Of a DNA stretch of 64,000 nt, positions 54,662 to 63,265 are shown in pieces (position 1 is the stretch's first letter; each line of letters opens with the position of its first letter). The notes below the pieces were generated by a model, which was not told the DNA's origin, made no database searches, and saw nothing but the letters and a program-made list of their open reading frames with translations. The stretch is from Legionella cincinnatiensis (lineage in GTDB: Bacteria; Pseudomonadota; Gammaproteobacteria; Legionellales; Legionellaceae): assembly GCF_900452415.1 (NCBI RefSeq), contig NZ_UGNX01000001.1:3224001-3288000 (forward strand), read 5' to 3'. Both the position numbers and the translations under genes were made by a program.

Positions 54662-54997
54662 AATAACCTACTCAACATCACATTATTTTCAAAATATAAT
54701 TATTTATTAATCACAATTACATTCTATTAAAGGTATTATTTTTATCTTATTGAGCTACTTATGAACAACCTAGATAATGATAAATAGAGTAATTTCAATT
54801 AAGAGATAATTAAATTATGACAGAAAAATTCTCAGAGTGTTTATTCATAACACATTAACAACCCAAAAAGGCATTCCTCTCGCGAGTTAAGGTATTTTTT
54901 TGAATCATGGAGACTCATCGTAGTCAATTTGCAAAAAATCTTGGCATTTGCGTTTTTATAAACTACTTTTAAATAAGGGCCTACAGAGGATAATTTG

Positions 54998-55840
54998 ATG
55001 GATGACCCTTTTTATTCGCTAAAAACAGCATTAGAATCCGCATTTCATTCCGTGCCAATGAGAAACGGTAAATTTACTTATCCTGAAATCCAGCATTTAA
55101 AAGAGGCCTGTACCAATTACAATGTAGAACAAAAAGTAACGTTTATTCATTTGGTAAAAGCAATAGGCGCGGCATTACCTCACTTTGAGAAATTAAGAGT
55201 TAATTTCGAAGCTGTAAAAATCTCGATTGATTTAATGGCGGCAACACACCAATTGCCTCGAGTTAATTGGGATAAATTTCTACCTCATTCTAAGGCTTCA
55301 GCAAGGTTTCCCTTTAATGTCCTATCTGTTAAGCAGCAAGATGTTGAACTTATTCCCTGGCTAAATACCCAGTCAGGAAAAGTGTTCACTCAATTTGCAT
55401 CAAGTGAACAAACTCTTGTCTTAATTGCACATAGAGAACATCTTGGCTTTAGTCAAAAATTAAGAGCGCATTTAGAAAAAGATCCAGAGTTTTTATTCCG
55501 GCTGATTATGAAATCAGAAAGTGATTTCATTAAAATTGCAAATACACGTCTCATTCTTTACTTAACTGATGAACAGATAGCTAGCGCAATAATTAAGTAC
55601 TTACCTAATTTGCTACAGGAACATCCAAACACCTTTACGCAAGTAGAACAACTAGTGGATAAAGTCAATGAAATATTATCTAACGGACGCTCTATTTCTA
55701 CCCTTTTGCGTAATACGGAAGCCAAATCAATTTTGGAGCGTTCTGAATTTTTTCGCATCTATCAAACAGATGAATACAAAAATCGCCAGCAACCACCCCT
55801 ATCCGCGGCTGAAGAAAATCATTTAAAGCATAAATTATAA
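54998..55840 (+). CDS. Orphan helical protein, unknown function
   Basis: 280 residues from ATG 54998 (AGAGGA eight bases upstream; TTG at 54995 also in frame). Unrecognised. No signal peptide or TM. Predicted helical, with a middle VELIPWLNTQSGKVFTQF and a tail YKNRQQPPLSAAEENHLKHKL rich in Glu, Lys and polar residues. It lies between a mobile-looking repeat and mdh. Could be a Legionella-specific gene or effector; unsupported otherwise. Confidence 0.62.
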   Translation: MDDPFYSLKTALESAFHSVPMRNGKFTYPEIQHLKEACTNYNVEQKVTFIHLVKAIGAALPHFEKLRVNFEAVKISIDLMAATHQLPRVNWDKFLPHSKASARFPFNVLSVKQQDVELIPWLNTQSGKVFTQFASSEQTLVLIAHREHLGFSQKLRAHLEKDPEFLFRLIMKSESDFIKIANTRLILYLTDEQIASAIIKYLPNLLQEHPNTFTQVEQLVDKVNEILSNGRSISTLLRNTEAKSILERSEFFRIYQTDEYKNRQQPPLSAAEENHLKHKL

Positions 55841-55875
55841 GCCCCGCACAGAATCTGGTGTTCTTAATAAAAAGC

Positions 55876-55906
55876 CTATATCCCGCAAGCAAGCTACAGG
55901 ATATAG
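55876..55906 (-). terminator. Probable terminator of mdh
   Basis: On the minus strand: CTATATCC, 15-base loop, GGATATAG, then GGCTTTTTATT. About 70 bases beyond the mdh stop. Confidence 0.5.
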
Positions 55907-55976
55907 AAAATAAGAGCCAGATGACCTCATTTAATTCAAGCTTGGCTTTCTGCAATACTCGAATTAAAAATAGTGT

Positions 55977-56966
55977 CTAATCTAATAAACCTAAAGATTT
56001 AACGGTATCACGTTCTTGTCTTAACTCATCTAGGGTTTTGTTAAACATGTCACGACCATAATCATTAAAGCTTAAGCCTTCAACAACTTTTAATTGATTT
56101 TGCTCACGACGGCAAGGGAATGAAAAAATCAATCCTTCATCAACACCATACTCGCCACGCGAACTACGACACATAGAGAATGACTCCCCTGTTGGAGTAT
56201 CATTAACTAAATGATTTACACCAGTAATAATAGCATTTGCCGCAGAAGCAGCAGAAGAAGAACCGCGTGCTTTAATTACCGCAGCACCACGCTGTTGTAC
56301 TGTAGAAACAAAAGTATCCTTCAACCAAGAGTCATCAATGACGTGTGCCGCAGAAACGCCATTGATTTTTGCATTATAAAAATCAGGGTATTGGGTAGAA
56401 GAATGGTTACCCCAAATGGTCATTTGAGTCACAGCAGTAATATCTACACCTGCTTTTTTAGCTAATTGAGTACGTGATCTTAATTCATCCAAAGTAGTCA
56501 TCGCATAAAAACGATCATTGGGTACATCTTTAGCATGATGCATGGCAATCAAGCAGTTTGTATTGCAAGGATTACCTACTACAAACACGCGTACATCATC
56601 ACTTGCATGATCATTAATTGCCAGGCCTTGTTTGGTAAATATTCCACCATTAATTTGCAATAAATCAGAACGCTCCATTCCTTGTTTACGGGGAACAGAA
56701 CCCACTAATAAAGCCCAATTTACCCCATCCATCGCTTGATTCATATCCGCAGTACAAACCACTCGCTTTAATAAGGGGAAAGCACAATCATCAAGTTCCA
56801 TAGCAACCCCTTCCAAAGCAGGAAGAGCAGCTTCAAGTTCAAGTAAATTCAATTCGACTTCTGTATTTGCACCAAACATTTGCCCAGAAGCAATTCGAAA
56901 CAATAAAGCATAACCAATTTGTCCTGCTGCTCCAGTAACAGCAACTCTTACTCGTTTATTCGCCAT
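55977..56966 (-). CDS. mdh: Malate dehydrogenase (NAD-dependent, LDH-like fold)
   Basis: Interconverts malate and oxaloacetate in the TCA cycle. The Rossmann loop [14 protein letters not shown], the mobile-loop arginines [24 protein letters not shown] and the catalytic His in [11 protein letters not shown] are intact. 329 residues, of the cytosolic-type MDH group common in Legionella and many other proteobacteria. AAAGGA lies seven bases before the ATG. Divergent from hemW, with a large hairpin in between. Confidence 0.96.
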   Translation of the reverse strand: MANKRVRVAVTGAAGQIGYALLFRIASGQMFGANTEVELNLLELEAALPALEGVAMELDDCAFPLLKRVVCTADMNQAMDGVNWALLVGSVPRKQGMERSDLLQINGGIFTKQGLAINDHASDDVRVFVVGNPCNTNCLIAMHHAKDVPNDRFYAMTTLDELRSRTQLAKKAGVDITAVTQMTIWGNHSSTQYPDFYNAKINGVSAAHVIDDSWLKDTFVSTVQQRGAAVIKARGSSSAASAANAIITGVNHLVNDTPTGESFSMCRSSRGEYGVDEGLIFSFPCRREQNQLKVVEGLSFNDYGRDMFNKTLDELRQERDTVKSLGLLD

Positions 56967-57046
56967 GTGATTTCCTTTTTTATTAGGTATAACATCTCAA
57001 ATTCTTATTCTATTTATAAGAAAAGTAAAATGAATAATTATAATTT

Positions 57047-57075
57047 TTGTGATAAAGCACGCGATATGATATACT
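57047..57075 (+). promoter_or_regulatory. Candidate promoter of hemW, overlapping a large hairpin
   Basis: TTGTGA (57047-57052), a 17-base spacer and TATACT (57070-57075). The -10 box is the first part of the left arm of the 32-bp inverted repeat, so a transcript would begin inside that arm. Confidence 0.4.
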
Positions 57076-57150
57076 TCGCTCAGTTACAATTTGAAGTTTT
57101 TATCTCATCACTAGTGCGAAAAACTTCAAATTGTAACTGAGCGAAGTATA
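57070..57150. repeat. Perfect 32-bp inverted repeat between mdh and hemW
   Basis: The left arm 57070-57101 (TATACTTCGCTCAGTTACAA...) and right arm 57119-57150 are exact reverse complements, with a 17-base loop. It ends 36 bases before the preferred hemW start. Such a stable structure could act as a transcript hairpin, a cruciform, or be a recently inserted palindromic element. Confidence 0.85.
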
Positions 57151-57186
57151 CTATTGCATGTTCAAACAAGCCAGCTCAAAAGAATA

Positions 57187-58311
57187 ATGATCCCTTTATC
57201 GTTGTACATTCATGTTCCATGGTGCATTCGTAAATGCCCTTACTGTGATTTTAATTCACATAAAAGCCCCGATATCTTGCCGGAACAAAGTTATATTCAA
57301 GCACTTATTGCAGACTTAAAAGCTGATTTACAGCATTTTGAAATCCGGGAAATTTGCTCTATTTTTATTGGTGGCGGCACCCCGAGCTTACTTTCTGCGC
57401 ACGCCTATGAAACTTTATTCACTGAACTCAAATGCCTTTTGCCCTTTGCCCCAGACATAGAGATCACTATGGAAGCTAATCCTGGCACTGTGGAACAACA
57501 GCGTTTTATGGACTACCGACAAATAGGCATTAATCGTCTTTCCTTAGGCATTCAAAGCTTTAATCACGAACATTTGCGTGCATTGGGCCGCATTCATGAT
57601 GGTCAGCAAGCACACCGAGCCATTGAATCAGCACGAAATGCAGGGTTTACCAACCTTAATTTAGACATTATGTACGGCTTACCGCAACAAAGCATGCTCC
57701 AAGGTATAGAGGATTTACGTTCTGCGTTAGCCCACCAACCAGAGCATTTATCTTGGTATCAATTAACCTTAGAACCAAACACCCTATTTTATAAAAGAAA
57801 ACCTACCTTACCCTCAGAAGATGAAACTTATCTCCTGGAAGAAGAAGGATTAGCATTACTCAAAACAGCGGGTTTTGAACGTTATGAAATTTCTGCTTTT
57901 GCTCAAACAAATCATCGGTCTCGGCATAATTTAAATTACTGGTTATTTGGTGATTACTTAGGCATAGGTGCAGGAGCTCATGGAAAAATCACCACTAAAA
58001 ATGGAGTCTTAAGAACACGAAAACACCGTCAACCAAAAGAATATTTAGACCCTCAAAAACCTTTTTTAGCCCACATAGAACCCGTAAATAAAAAGGATCT
58101 TCTTTTTGAATTTATGCTCAATACAACACGTCTTGAACAAACCATTCCCTTAGAACTATTTGCGCAAACCACAGGACTAGCACTCACCGATCTACTCCCC
58201 CAACTTAAAATAGCTGAGAAGAAAAAATTAATTACTTTGACAGAAACACATTGGCAAATCACTCCTTTAGGACGACGTTATACAAATGATCTGCAAGCAT
58301 TATACTTGTAG
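57187..58311 (+). CDS. hemW: HemW, radical SAM heme chaperone (coproporphyrinogen-oxidase-like)
   Basis: 374 residues from ATG 57187 (MIPLSLYIHVPWC), matching E. coli HemW (378). The frame also opens at TTG 57154. The radical SAM cluster motif is CIRKCPYC, followed by GGGTPSLL and EANPGT, then GINRLSLGIQS. The true HemN fourth-residue pattern (CxxxCxxCxC) is absent, which fits HemW, a heme-binding chaperone, rather than coproporphyrinogen dehydrogenase. The Shine-Dalgarno signal is weak. Confidence 0.92.
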   Translation: MIPLSLYIHVPWCIRKCPYCDFNSHKSPDILPEQSYIQALIADLKADLQHFEIREICSIFIGGGTPSLLSAHAYETLFTELKCLLPFAPDIEITMEANPGTVEQQRFMDYRQIGINRLSLGIQSFNHEHLRALGRIHDGQQAHRAIESARNAGFTNLNLDIMYGLPQQSMLQGIEDLRSALAHQPEHLSWYQLTLEPNTLFYKRKPTLPSEDETYLLEEEGLALLKTAGFERYEISAFAQTNHRSRHNLNYWLFGDYLGIGAGAHGKITTKNGVLRTRKHRQPKEYLDPQKPFLAHIEPVNKKDLLFEFMLNTTRLEQTIPLELFAQTTGLALTDLLPQLKIAEKKKLITLTETHWQITPLGRRYTNDLQALYL

Positions 58312-58415
58312 CCTGATAAATAATGGACCTATTTTTAAGGTATAAAGTGAAGCTACTTGCTTGTAAATAAAGATTAATTAATAATTAAAATACTTTCCGA
58401 AAAAAGGAGCAAGCA

Positions 58416-59279
58416 GTGATATTATCAATATTCTTAGTAGTTCTCGGCTATTTAATGGGATCTATTTGCTCTGCAGTTATTATCTGCAAAGCGTGTTCGC
58501 TTCCTGATCCACGCACGGAAGGCTCAAAAAATCCTGGCGCGACTAATGTTTTACGACTGGCAGGCAAGCAATATGCCGCATTAGTTATGGCAGCCGATCT
58601 TCTTAAAGGTACTATTCCAGTAGTCATCGCTAAAATGTTAAACGCAGATCCAGTAACAGTTAGTTTTACTGCTTTAGCAGCAGTGGTTGGCCATATGTAT
58701 CCTGTTTTTTTTGAATTTAAAGGTGGAAAAGGAGTTGCAACTGCAATAGGTGCGTTATTAGGTCTGCATTTTCTTGTCGGCATTATGGTTGCTGCAACTT
58801 GGCTATTAGTAGCTAAATTCTCTCGTTACTCTTCATTAGCCTCGATAACATCTATTGGGTTATCCCCTTTCTATTCACTCTTACTCATTCAACAATTGGA
58901 TATTTTCCTACCCATTTTCGCTATAGCTTTACTCATCCTTTATAAGCACAAAGATAACATTACTCGTTTAATGGATGGAACAGAATCTAAAATCAAGCTA
59001 AGGCAAAATGTTATTGAAGAAATCATGGAAGAAGAACATAAACCGGTACATCACCATAGAAAACAACAAACAATCTCTCCCCAAGAAACAGAAATTGAAA
59101 TAGAAACTGTGACAATCACAGAAACCATAATCGAAAAACCTACAGCAACTAAAATAGAAAAAACGACCACAACAACTAAAGCAAAGAATAAGCCGGCAGA
59201 CACCTCCGAAAAGAAAACAAGAGCACCAAAAAAATCTGCTCCATCAAAACCTAAAATAAATGATCAAAAAGAAGAATAA
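58416..59279 (+). CDS. plsY: Glycerol-3-phosphate acyltransferase PlsY with a long charged C-terminal tail
   Basis: Transfers acyl from acyl-phosphate to glycerol 3-phosphate, the first step of phospholipid synthesis. The membrane core (about 1-195) has the three PlsY motifs: GSICSAVIICK with DPRTEGSKNPGATNVLR, and GHMYPVFFEFKGGKGVAT. At residues 200-287 there is an added tail rich in Thr, Lys, Glu and Pro with no hydrophobic helix. Usual PlsY proteins stop near residue 200. The tail is likely cytosolic and disordered; its role is unknown. AAAGGAG precedes the start. Confidence 0.92.
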   Translation: MILSIFLVVLGYLMGSICSAVIICKACSLPDPRTEGSKNPGATNVLRLAGKQYAALVMAADLLKGTIPVVIAKMLNADPVTVSFTALAAVVGHMYPVFFEFKGGKGVATAIGALLGLHFLVGIMVAATWLLVAKFSRYSSLASITSIGLSPFYSLLLIQQLDIFLPIFAIALLILYKHKDNITRLMDGTESKIKLRQNVIEEIMEEEHKPVHHHRKQQTISPQETEIEIETVTITETIIEKPTATKIEKTTTTTKAKNKPADTSEKKTRAPKKSAPSKPKINDQKEE

Positions 59280-59308
59280 TTATAAGCAAAGGGTAAGAAA
59301 TTTTGACA

Positions 59309-60310
59309 TCATGCCAATGGCCATCTTGCCCTAACTTCTATTCCAGAATTCGAGTCCCTTTCTCCTCTTAACATCCGTAAGCATCCTGCATAAGCAATCA
59401 TTGCTCCATTATCGGTACAGTATTCCAAAGCAGGAAAATAAATTGTTCCACCAATACTTTCAATCCATTCCTGTAAGCCTGTGCGTAATGACTTATTCGC
59501 TCCGACACCACCTGCAACCACTAATTGTCTGTACGAAGACTGTTGAAGTGCTCTTTTACATTTAATCATTAACGTATCGACAACAGCTTGTTGAAATGCT
59601 TTAGCAATCTCCAAGCGTGCGCGCTCATCTTTTGTACTTTGATTCCACGTATTTAATGCATATGTTTTTAAGCCACTGAAACTAAAATCAAGTCCAGGTC
59701 TGTCTGTCATAGGCCGTGGAAAACGATAAGGAGTTGATTCACACTGATCTGCAAGTGCTGCCAATACTGGCCCCCCTGGATAAGGAATTCCCATAAGTTT
59801 GGCAGTTTTGTCAAAAGCCTCACCTACAGCATCGTCCATAGTATCCCCAAGTAACCGATATGCCCCTAAATCTTTGACTTCAATTAATTGACAATGGCCG
59901 CCTGATACTAAAAGAGCAATAAAAGGAAATTCAAGAGAGGGCGTTTCCATTTTTGCAGCCAATACGTGCGCTTCCAAATGATGAATACCTAATGCGGGAA
60001 TCTGTAAAGCATAGGCTAAACTTTTTGCAAAACAAGAGCCCACCAGTAATGCACCAATTAAACCTGGGCCTGCTGTATAAGCAATCCCATCTAAAGAGTT
60101 TTTATCAAGTCCAGCCTGTTGAAGAACTTCATCAATCAAGGGAATCAAGTAATTGATATGATCACGTGAAGCAAGTTCAGGTACCACTCCTCCATACACT
60201 CGATGAGTTTCAATTTGTGAATGCAGCGCATGTGCTAACAAACCGGTATTTGAATCATATATAGCTACACCAGTTTCATCACAAGAAGACTCAATGCCTA
60301 AAACGAACAT
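59309..60310 (-). CDS. tsaD: tRNA threonylcarbamoyladenosine (t6A) synthase subunit TsaD
   Basis: Transfers threonylcarbamoyl to A37 of ANN-decoding tRNAs with TsaB and Tsa[13 protein letters not shown] at the start, the iron-binding HHLEAHVLA (two His), [16 protein letters not shown] loop ([12 protein letters not shown]), LVSGGHCQL and [13 protein letters not shown] are intact. 333 residues, normal. Divergent from rpsU, the classical gammaproteobacterial arrangement. Confidence 0.96.
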   Translation of the reverse strand: MFVLGIESSCDETGVAIYDSNTGLLAHALHSQIETHRVYGGVVPELASRDHINYLIPLIDEVLQQAGLDKNSLDGIAYTAGPGLIGALLVGSCFAKSLAYALQIPALGIHHLEAHVLAAKMETPSLEFPFIALLVSGGHCQLIEVKDLGAYRLLGDTMDDAVGEAFDKTAKLMGIPYPGGPVLAALADQCESTPYRFPRPMTDRPGLDFSFSGLKTYALNTWNQSTKDERARLEIAKAFQQAVVDTLMIKCKRALQQSSYRQLVVAGGVGANKSLRTGLQEWIESIGGTIYFPALEYCTDNGAMIAYAGCLRMLRGERDSNSGIEVRARWPLA

Positions 60311-60473
60311 AAAAAAACCTAATCCAAAGATGAAGATTCAATCAAACTTATCATTGTAACACATTAATTCGGTAAGAAGGTTTCTATCTCTTATTGAAGA
60401 TTAAAAAATGATCTTTGTGATAATATAGATACCTTAGATAGATTAAGCGTTAATAAATTTATCGATTTAAAAC

Positions 60474-60502
60474 TTGACGAGTGCCTCAACTAGCACTAGA
60501 AT
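60474..60502 (+). promoter_or_regulatory. Strong sigma-70 promoter candidate for rpsU
   Basis: TTGACG (60474-60479), exactly 17 bases, then TAGAAT (60497-60502), with a leader of about 33 bases to rpsU. It would drive the rpsU-yqeY-dnaG-rpoD operon. Confidence 0.7.
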
Positions 60503-60541
60503 TGCCCACCTAATAAGTCAAATAACCAGAGGACCAGTTTA

Positions 60542-60772
60542 ATGCCTACCGTTCGCGTCAAAGAAGGCGAAAACCCAGAATACGCATTGCGCCGATTTAA
60601 GCGCTCTTGTGAAAAGGCCGGTATTTTAACCGAATTACGCCGTCGTGAATTTTATGAAAAACCAACTGCTGAGCGCAAACGCAAACAAGCAGCTGCAGTA
60701 AAACGTCATTTAAAGAAAATTTCTCGTGACGCATCTGCGAGACAACAAGGTTCAAAACGCCGACGTAAATAG
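60542..60772 (+). CDS. rpsU: Ribosomal protein S21
   Basis: 76 residues, slightly longer than E. coli S21 (71). The start [27 protein letters not shown] and basic C-terminus are characteristic. First gene of the macromolecular synthesis operon that leads to dnaG and rpoD. Confidence 0.96.
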   Translation: MPTVRVKEGENPEYALRRFKRSCEKAGILTELRRREFYEKPTAERKRKQAAAVKRHLKKISRDASARQQGSKRRRK

Positions 60773-60886
60773 GATTTTTCTCTGTCCTGTATTTTTACTA
60801 GGGTCACATATACTGCGCATGGTCACAAATAAATTGACTAAGGTGTTGTATCGGATGTGGCCTTTTTCTTTTTTAAGGAATTAAAA

Positions 60887-61330
60887 ATGACTATTAAAGA
60901 ACGCCTCAATAATGACATTAAAGATGCTATGCGTGCCAAAGAGAAAGAATTACTCACTACATTACGTTTAATTACTGCTGCGGTGAAACAAGTTGAAGTT
61001 GATGAGCGCATTGAAGTGGACGACGAACGCATGTTGGTGATTTTGGATAAAATGAGTAAACAACGTAAAGAATCCATAGCGCAATATGAAAAAGCAAATC
61101 GCAATGATTTAGTAGCACAAGAACAATTTGAACTGAATATCTTAAAGAACTATTTGCCTGAACCATTATCTGCTGCAAAAATCGAAAAGATGATTGATGA
61201 TGCCGTTGCAGAAACAGGTGCCACAAAAATGGCAGACATGGGTAAAGTCATGGCTTTGTTAAAACCAAATTTACAAGGACGTGCTGATATGGCACAAGTT
61301 AGCATATTAATTAAGGCTAAATTAAGTTAA
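60887..61330 (+). CDS. GatB/YqeY-domain protein
   Basis: 147 residues from ATG 60887 (AAGGA seven bases upstream; the earlier frame start at 60857 adds a Phe run and is rejected). The start MTIKERLNNDIKDAMRAKEKE, KQRKESIAQYEKANR, LPEPLSAAKIEKMI and MGKVMALLKPNLQGRAD are typical of YqeY. This domain resembles the C-terminal tRNA-binding part of GatB; its role alone is unknown. It is usually found between rpsU and dnaG, as here. Confidence 0.93.
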   Translation: MTIKERLNNDIKDAMRAKEKELLTTLRLITAAVKQVEVDERIEVDDERMLVILDKMSKQRKESIAQYEKANRNDLVAQEQFELNILKNYLPEPLSAAKIEKMIDDAVAETGATKMADMGKVMALLKPNLQGRADMAQVSILIKAKLS

Positions 61331-61338
61331 GGAGCACC

Positions 61339-63057
61339 ATGTCTGGCTTAATCCCTCAGCCATTCATTGATGATCTCCTACAACGCACGGATTTGGTTGA
61401 ACTTATTGACAGTTATGTTCCCTTAAAAAAAAGAGGGAACAGTCATGTTGCTTGTTGTCCTTTTCATAATGAAAAATCCCCCTCTTTTAATGTCGTTGCC
61501 AAAAAGCAGTTTTATCATTGTTTCGGTTGTGGCGCGTCAGGAAATGCCATTAGTTTTGTAATGAATTACTTCAATCAGGGATTTGTTGATGCCATTGAAA
61601 CTCTTGCTACACGTATTGGCTTAACTATCCCTCGAGAAAAACAAACTGAAAAAGAGAATACATCTCGTGATCTTTATAAACTTTTAGCAGCAGTAAGTCT
61701 TTATTATCGAAAAAAATTAAAGCATGAAGGACAATCTGCCATTAATTATTTACGCGATCGGGGATTAAGTGGAGAAATAGCTAAACTTTATCAATTGGGT
61801 TTTGCACCCGAAGGATGGCATCACTTGGAAAAAGCATTTCCTCGCAATCAACGTGAACTGATTGCAACAGGCATGCTCATTAAAAATGAAGATGGAAAAA
61901 TTTATGATCGCTATCGTAATCGAATTATGTTCCCTATTCATGATCGGCATGGACGTATTATTGGTTTTGGCGGACGCGTCTTAGACTCAGAACAAAAACC
62001 CAAATATCTGAACTCCCCAGAAACTGTAATTTTTCAAAAAAGTAGAGAGTTATATGGATTGCATCAAGTTTTAAGCCAACAAAAATCCATAGATTATATC
62101 ATTATTGTTGAAGGCTATATGGATGTCATAGCCCTAGCGCAGCATGAAATTACAAACGTAGTAGCCACATTAGGTACAGCCACGAGCACCTATCATATTC
62201 AGTTACTGACCAAACATACTAAGTCTTTGATTTTTTGCTTCGATGGAGATAATGCAGGAAAACAAGCTGCGTGGCGTGGGCTAGAAAGCAGCTTACCTCA
62301 TTTAAATCTAGGTTTGGACGTCAGTTTTATGTTTTTACCTGATGGCCACGATCCCGATAGTCTTGTCAGAGAAGAGGGGAAAGAAAATTTCTTAAATCGA
62401 ATAAAACAAGCTACTCCCCTAAATCGCCTCTTCTTTGACAGTTTAGTAAAAGATCTGAATTTACTCAGACCTGCAGGAAAAACTCAACTAATTAATCTAG
62501 CCAAGCCTTTTTTACAAAAGATGAGCGAAGGATCATACAAGCAAATCCTCATAGAAGATCTTGCACGCTTAACCCATATTGAACCTCATAGACTTAATCA
62601 ACTCATTACCGATCAATCTAAAAATACTCCTCAAGAACCGATGATGACAATTACACGCACCCCCATGCGTGTTGCCGTAGCTCTTTTATTACAGCATCCA
62701 GAAATTTATGCACAAAGCATGTCGCAAATGAATCTTGAACTTTTAGATGCTCAGGAACATGAAATACTGCTTCAACTCTTAAGCCAATTAGCCCTAAACC
62801 CAAAAGCAAATACCGCAACATTGATTGAAGCGTGGCGAAATCATTCCTATTTTGATTTTATCAATAAATTAGCAGCATGGGATCATCAAGTACCTGAACT
62901 AGAGCTTGTCAAAGAATTTATTGATATCATGTTCTTTTTACAAAAACAAAACCGAGAATTGAGCATACGCCAGCTCATTAATAAATCACGCCAGCATGGT
63001 TTAAACGAAGCAGAAAAAATGAAATTACAAGAAATGTTAAAAGAAAGACATAATTGA
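61339..63057 (+). CDS. dnaG: DNA primase
   Basis: Makes RNA primers at the replication fork with DnaB. The CHC2 zinc finger (CCPFHNEKSPSFNV and HCFGCGASG, about 38-63), the catalytic core with RNRIMFPIHD and GFGGRVL, and the TOPRIM motifs (IIVEGYMDVIAL, FCFDGDNAGKQAA, DGHDPDSLVR) are intact. The C-terminal helicase-binding domain spans about 440-572. 572 residues against 581 in E. coli. It starts eight bases after yqeY. Confidence 0.96.
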   Translation: MSGLIPQPFIDDLLQRTDLVELIDSYVPLKKRGNSHVACCPFHNEKSPSFNVVAKKQFYHCFGCGASGNAISFVMNYFNQGFVDAIETLATRIGLTIPREKQTEKENTSRDLYKLLAAVSLYYRKKLKHEGQSAINYLRDRGLSGEIAKLYQLGFAPEGWHHLEKAFPRNQRELIATGMLIKNEDGKIYDRYRNRIMFPIHDRHGRIIGFGGRVLDSEQKPKYLNSPETVIFQKSRELYGLHQVLSQQKSIDYIIIVEGYMDVIALAQHEITNVVATLGTATSTYHIQLLTKHTKSLIFCFDGDNAGKQAAWRGLESSLPHLNLGLDVSFMFLPDGHDPDSLVREEGKENFLNRIKQATPLNRLFFDSLVKDLNLLRPAGKTQLINLAKPFLQKMSEGSYKQILIEDLARLTHIEPHRLNQLITDQSKNTPQEPMMTITRTPMRVAVALLLQHPEIYAQSMSQMNLELLDAQEHEILLQLLSQLALNPKANTATLIEAWRNHSYFDFINKLAAWDHQVPELELVKEFIDIMFFLQKQNRELSIRQLINKSRQHGLNEAEKMKLQEMLKERHN

Positions 63058-63168
63058 TTGAGCCAATTCTGTACTTAGTTAATTACAAAAAATTAAGAAA
63101 ACCCCAAAAAAGCAATGAAAAATTACTGGTATGTTGCTGCTACCCAGTTTATAATTATAAGATTTTGT

Positions 63169-63237
63169 AATCCTAAAAAAACAATCAAAACTTAATCAAT
63201 AGCTTAATGCTAAGGGTTGAGTTGTTTTTTTAGGATT
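63169..63237. promoter_or_regulatory. Perfect 16-bp inverted repeat between dnaG and rpoD
   Basis: AATCCTAAAAAAACAA (63169-63184) and its complement (63222-63237), followed by more T residues. The 37-base loop holds a small TAGC/GCTA stem. It fits an attenuating or partial terminator that adjusts rpoD expression relative to rpsU-dnaG, 28 bases before the rpoD start. Confidence 0.6.
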
Positions 63238-63265
63238 TTTTCCAATTGTCCCTAGAGAAGTGTCT

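Noticed and set aside
57187..58311. Oxygen-independent coproporphyrinogen III oxidase (HemN)
   Set aside because: The sequence has the HemW form of the radical SAM motif and HemW length; heme-chaperone assignment is better supported.
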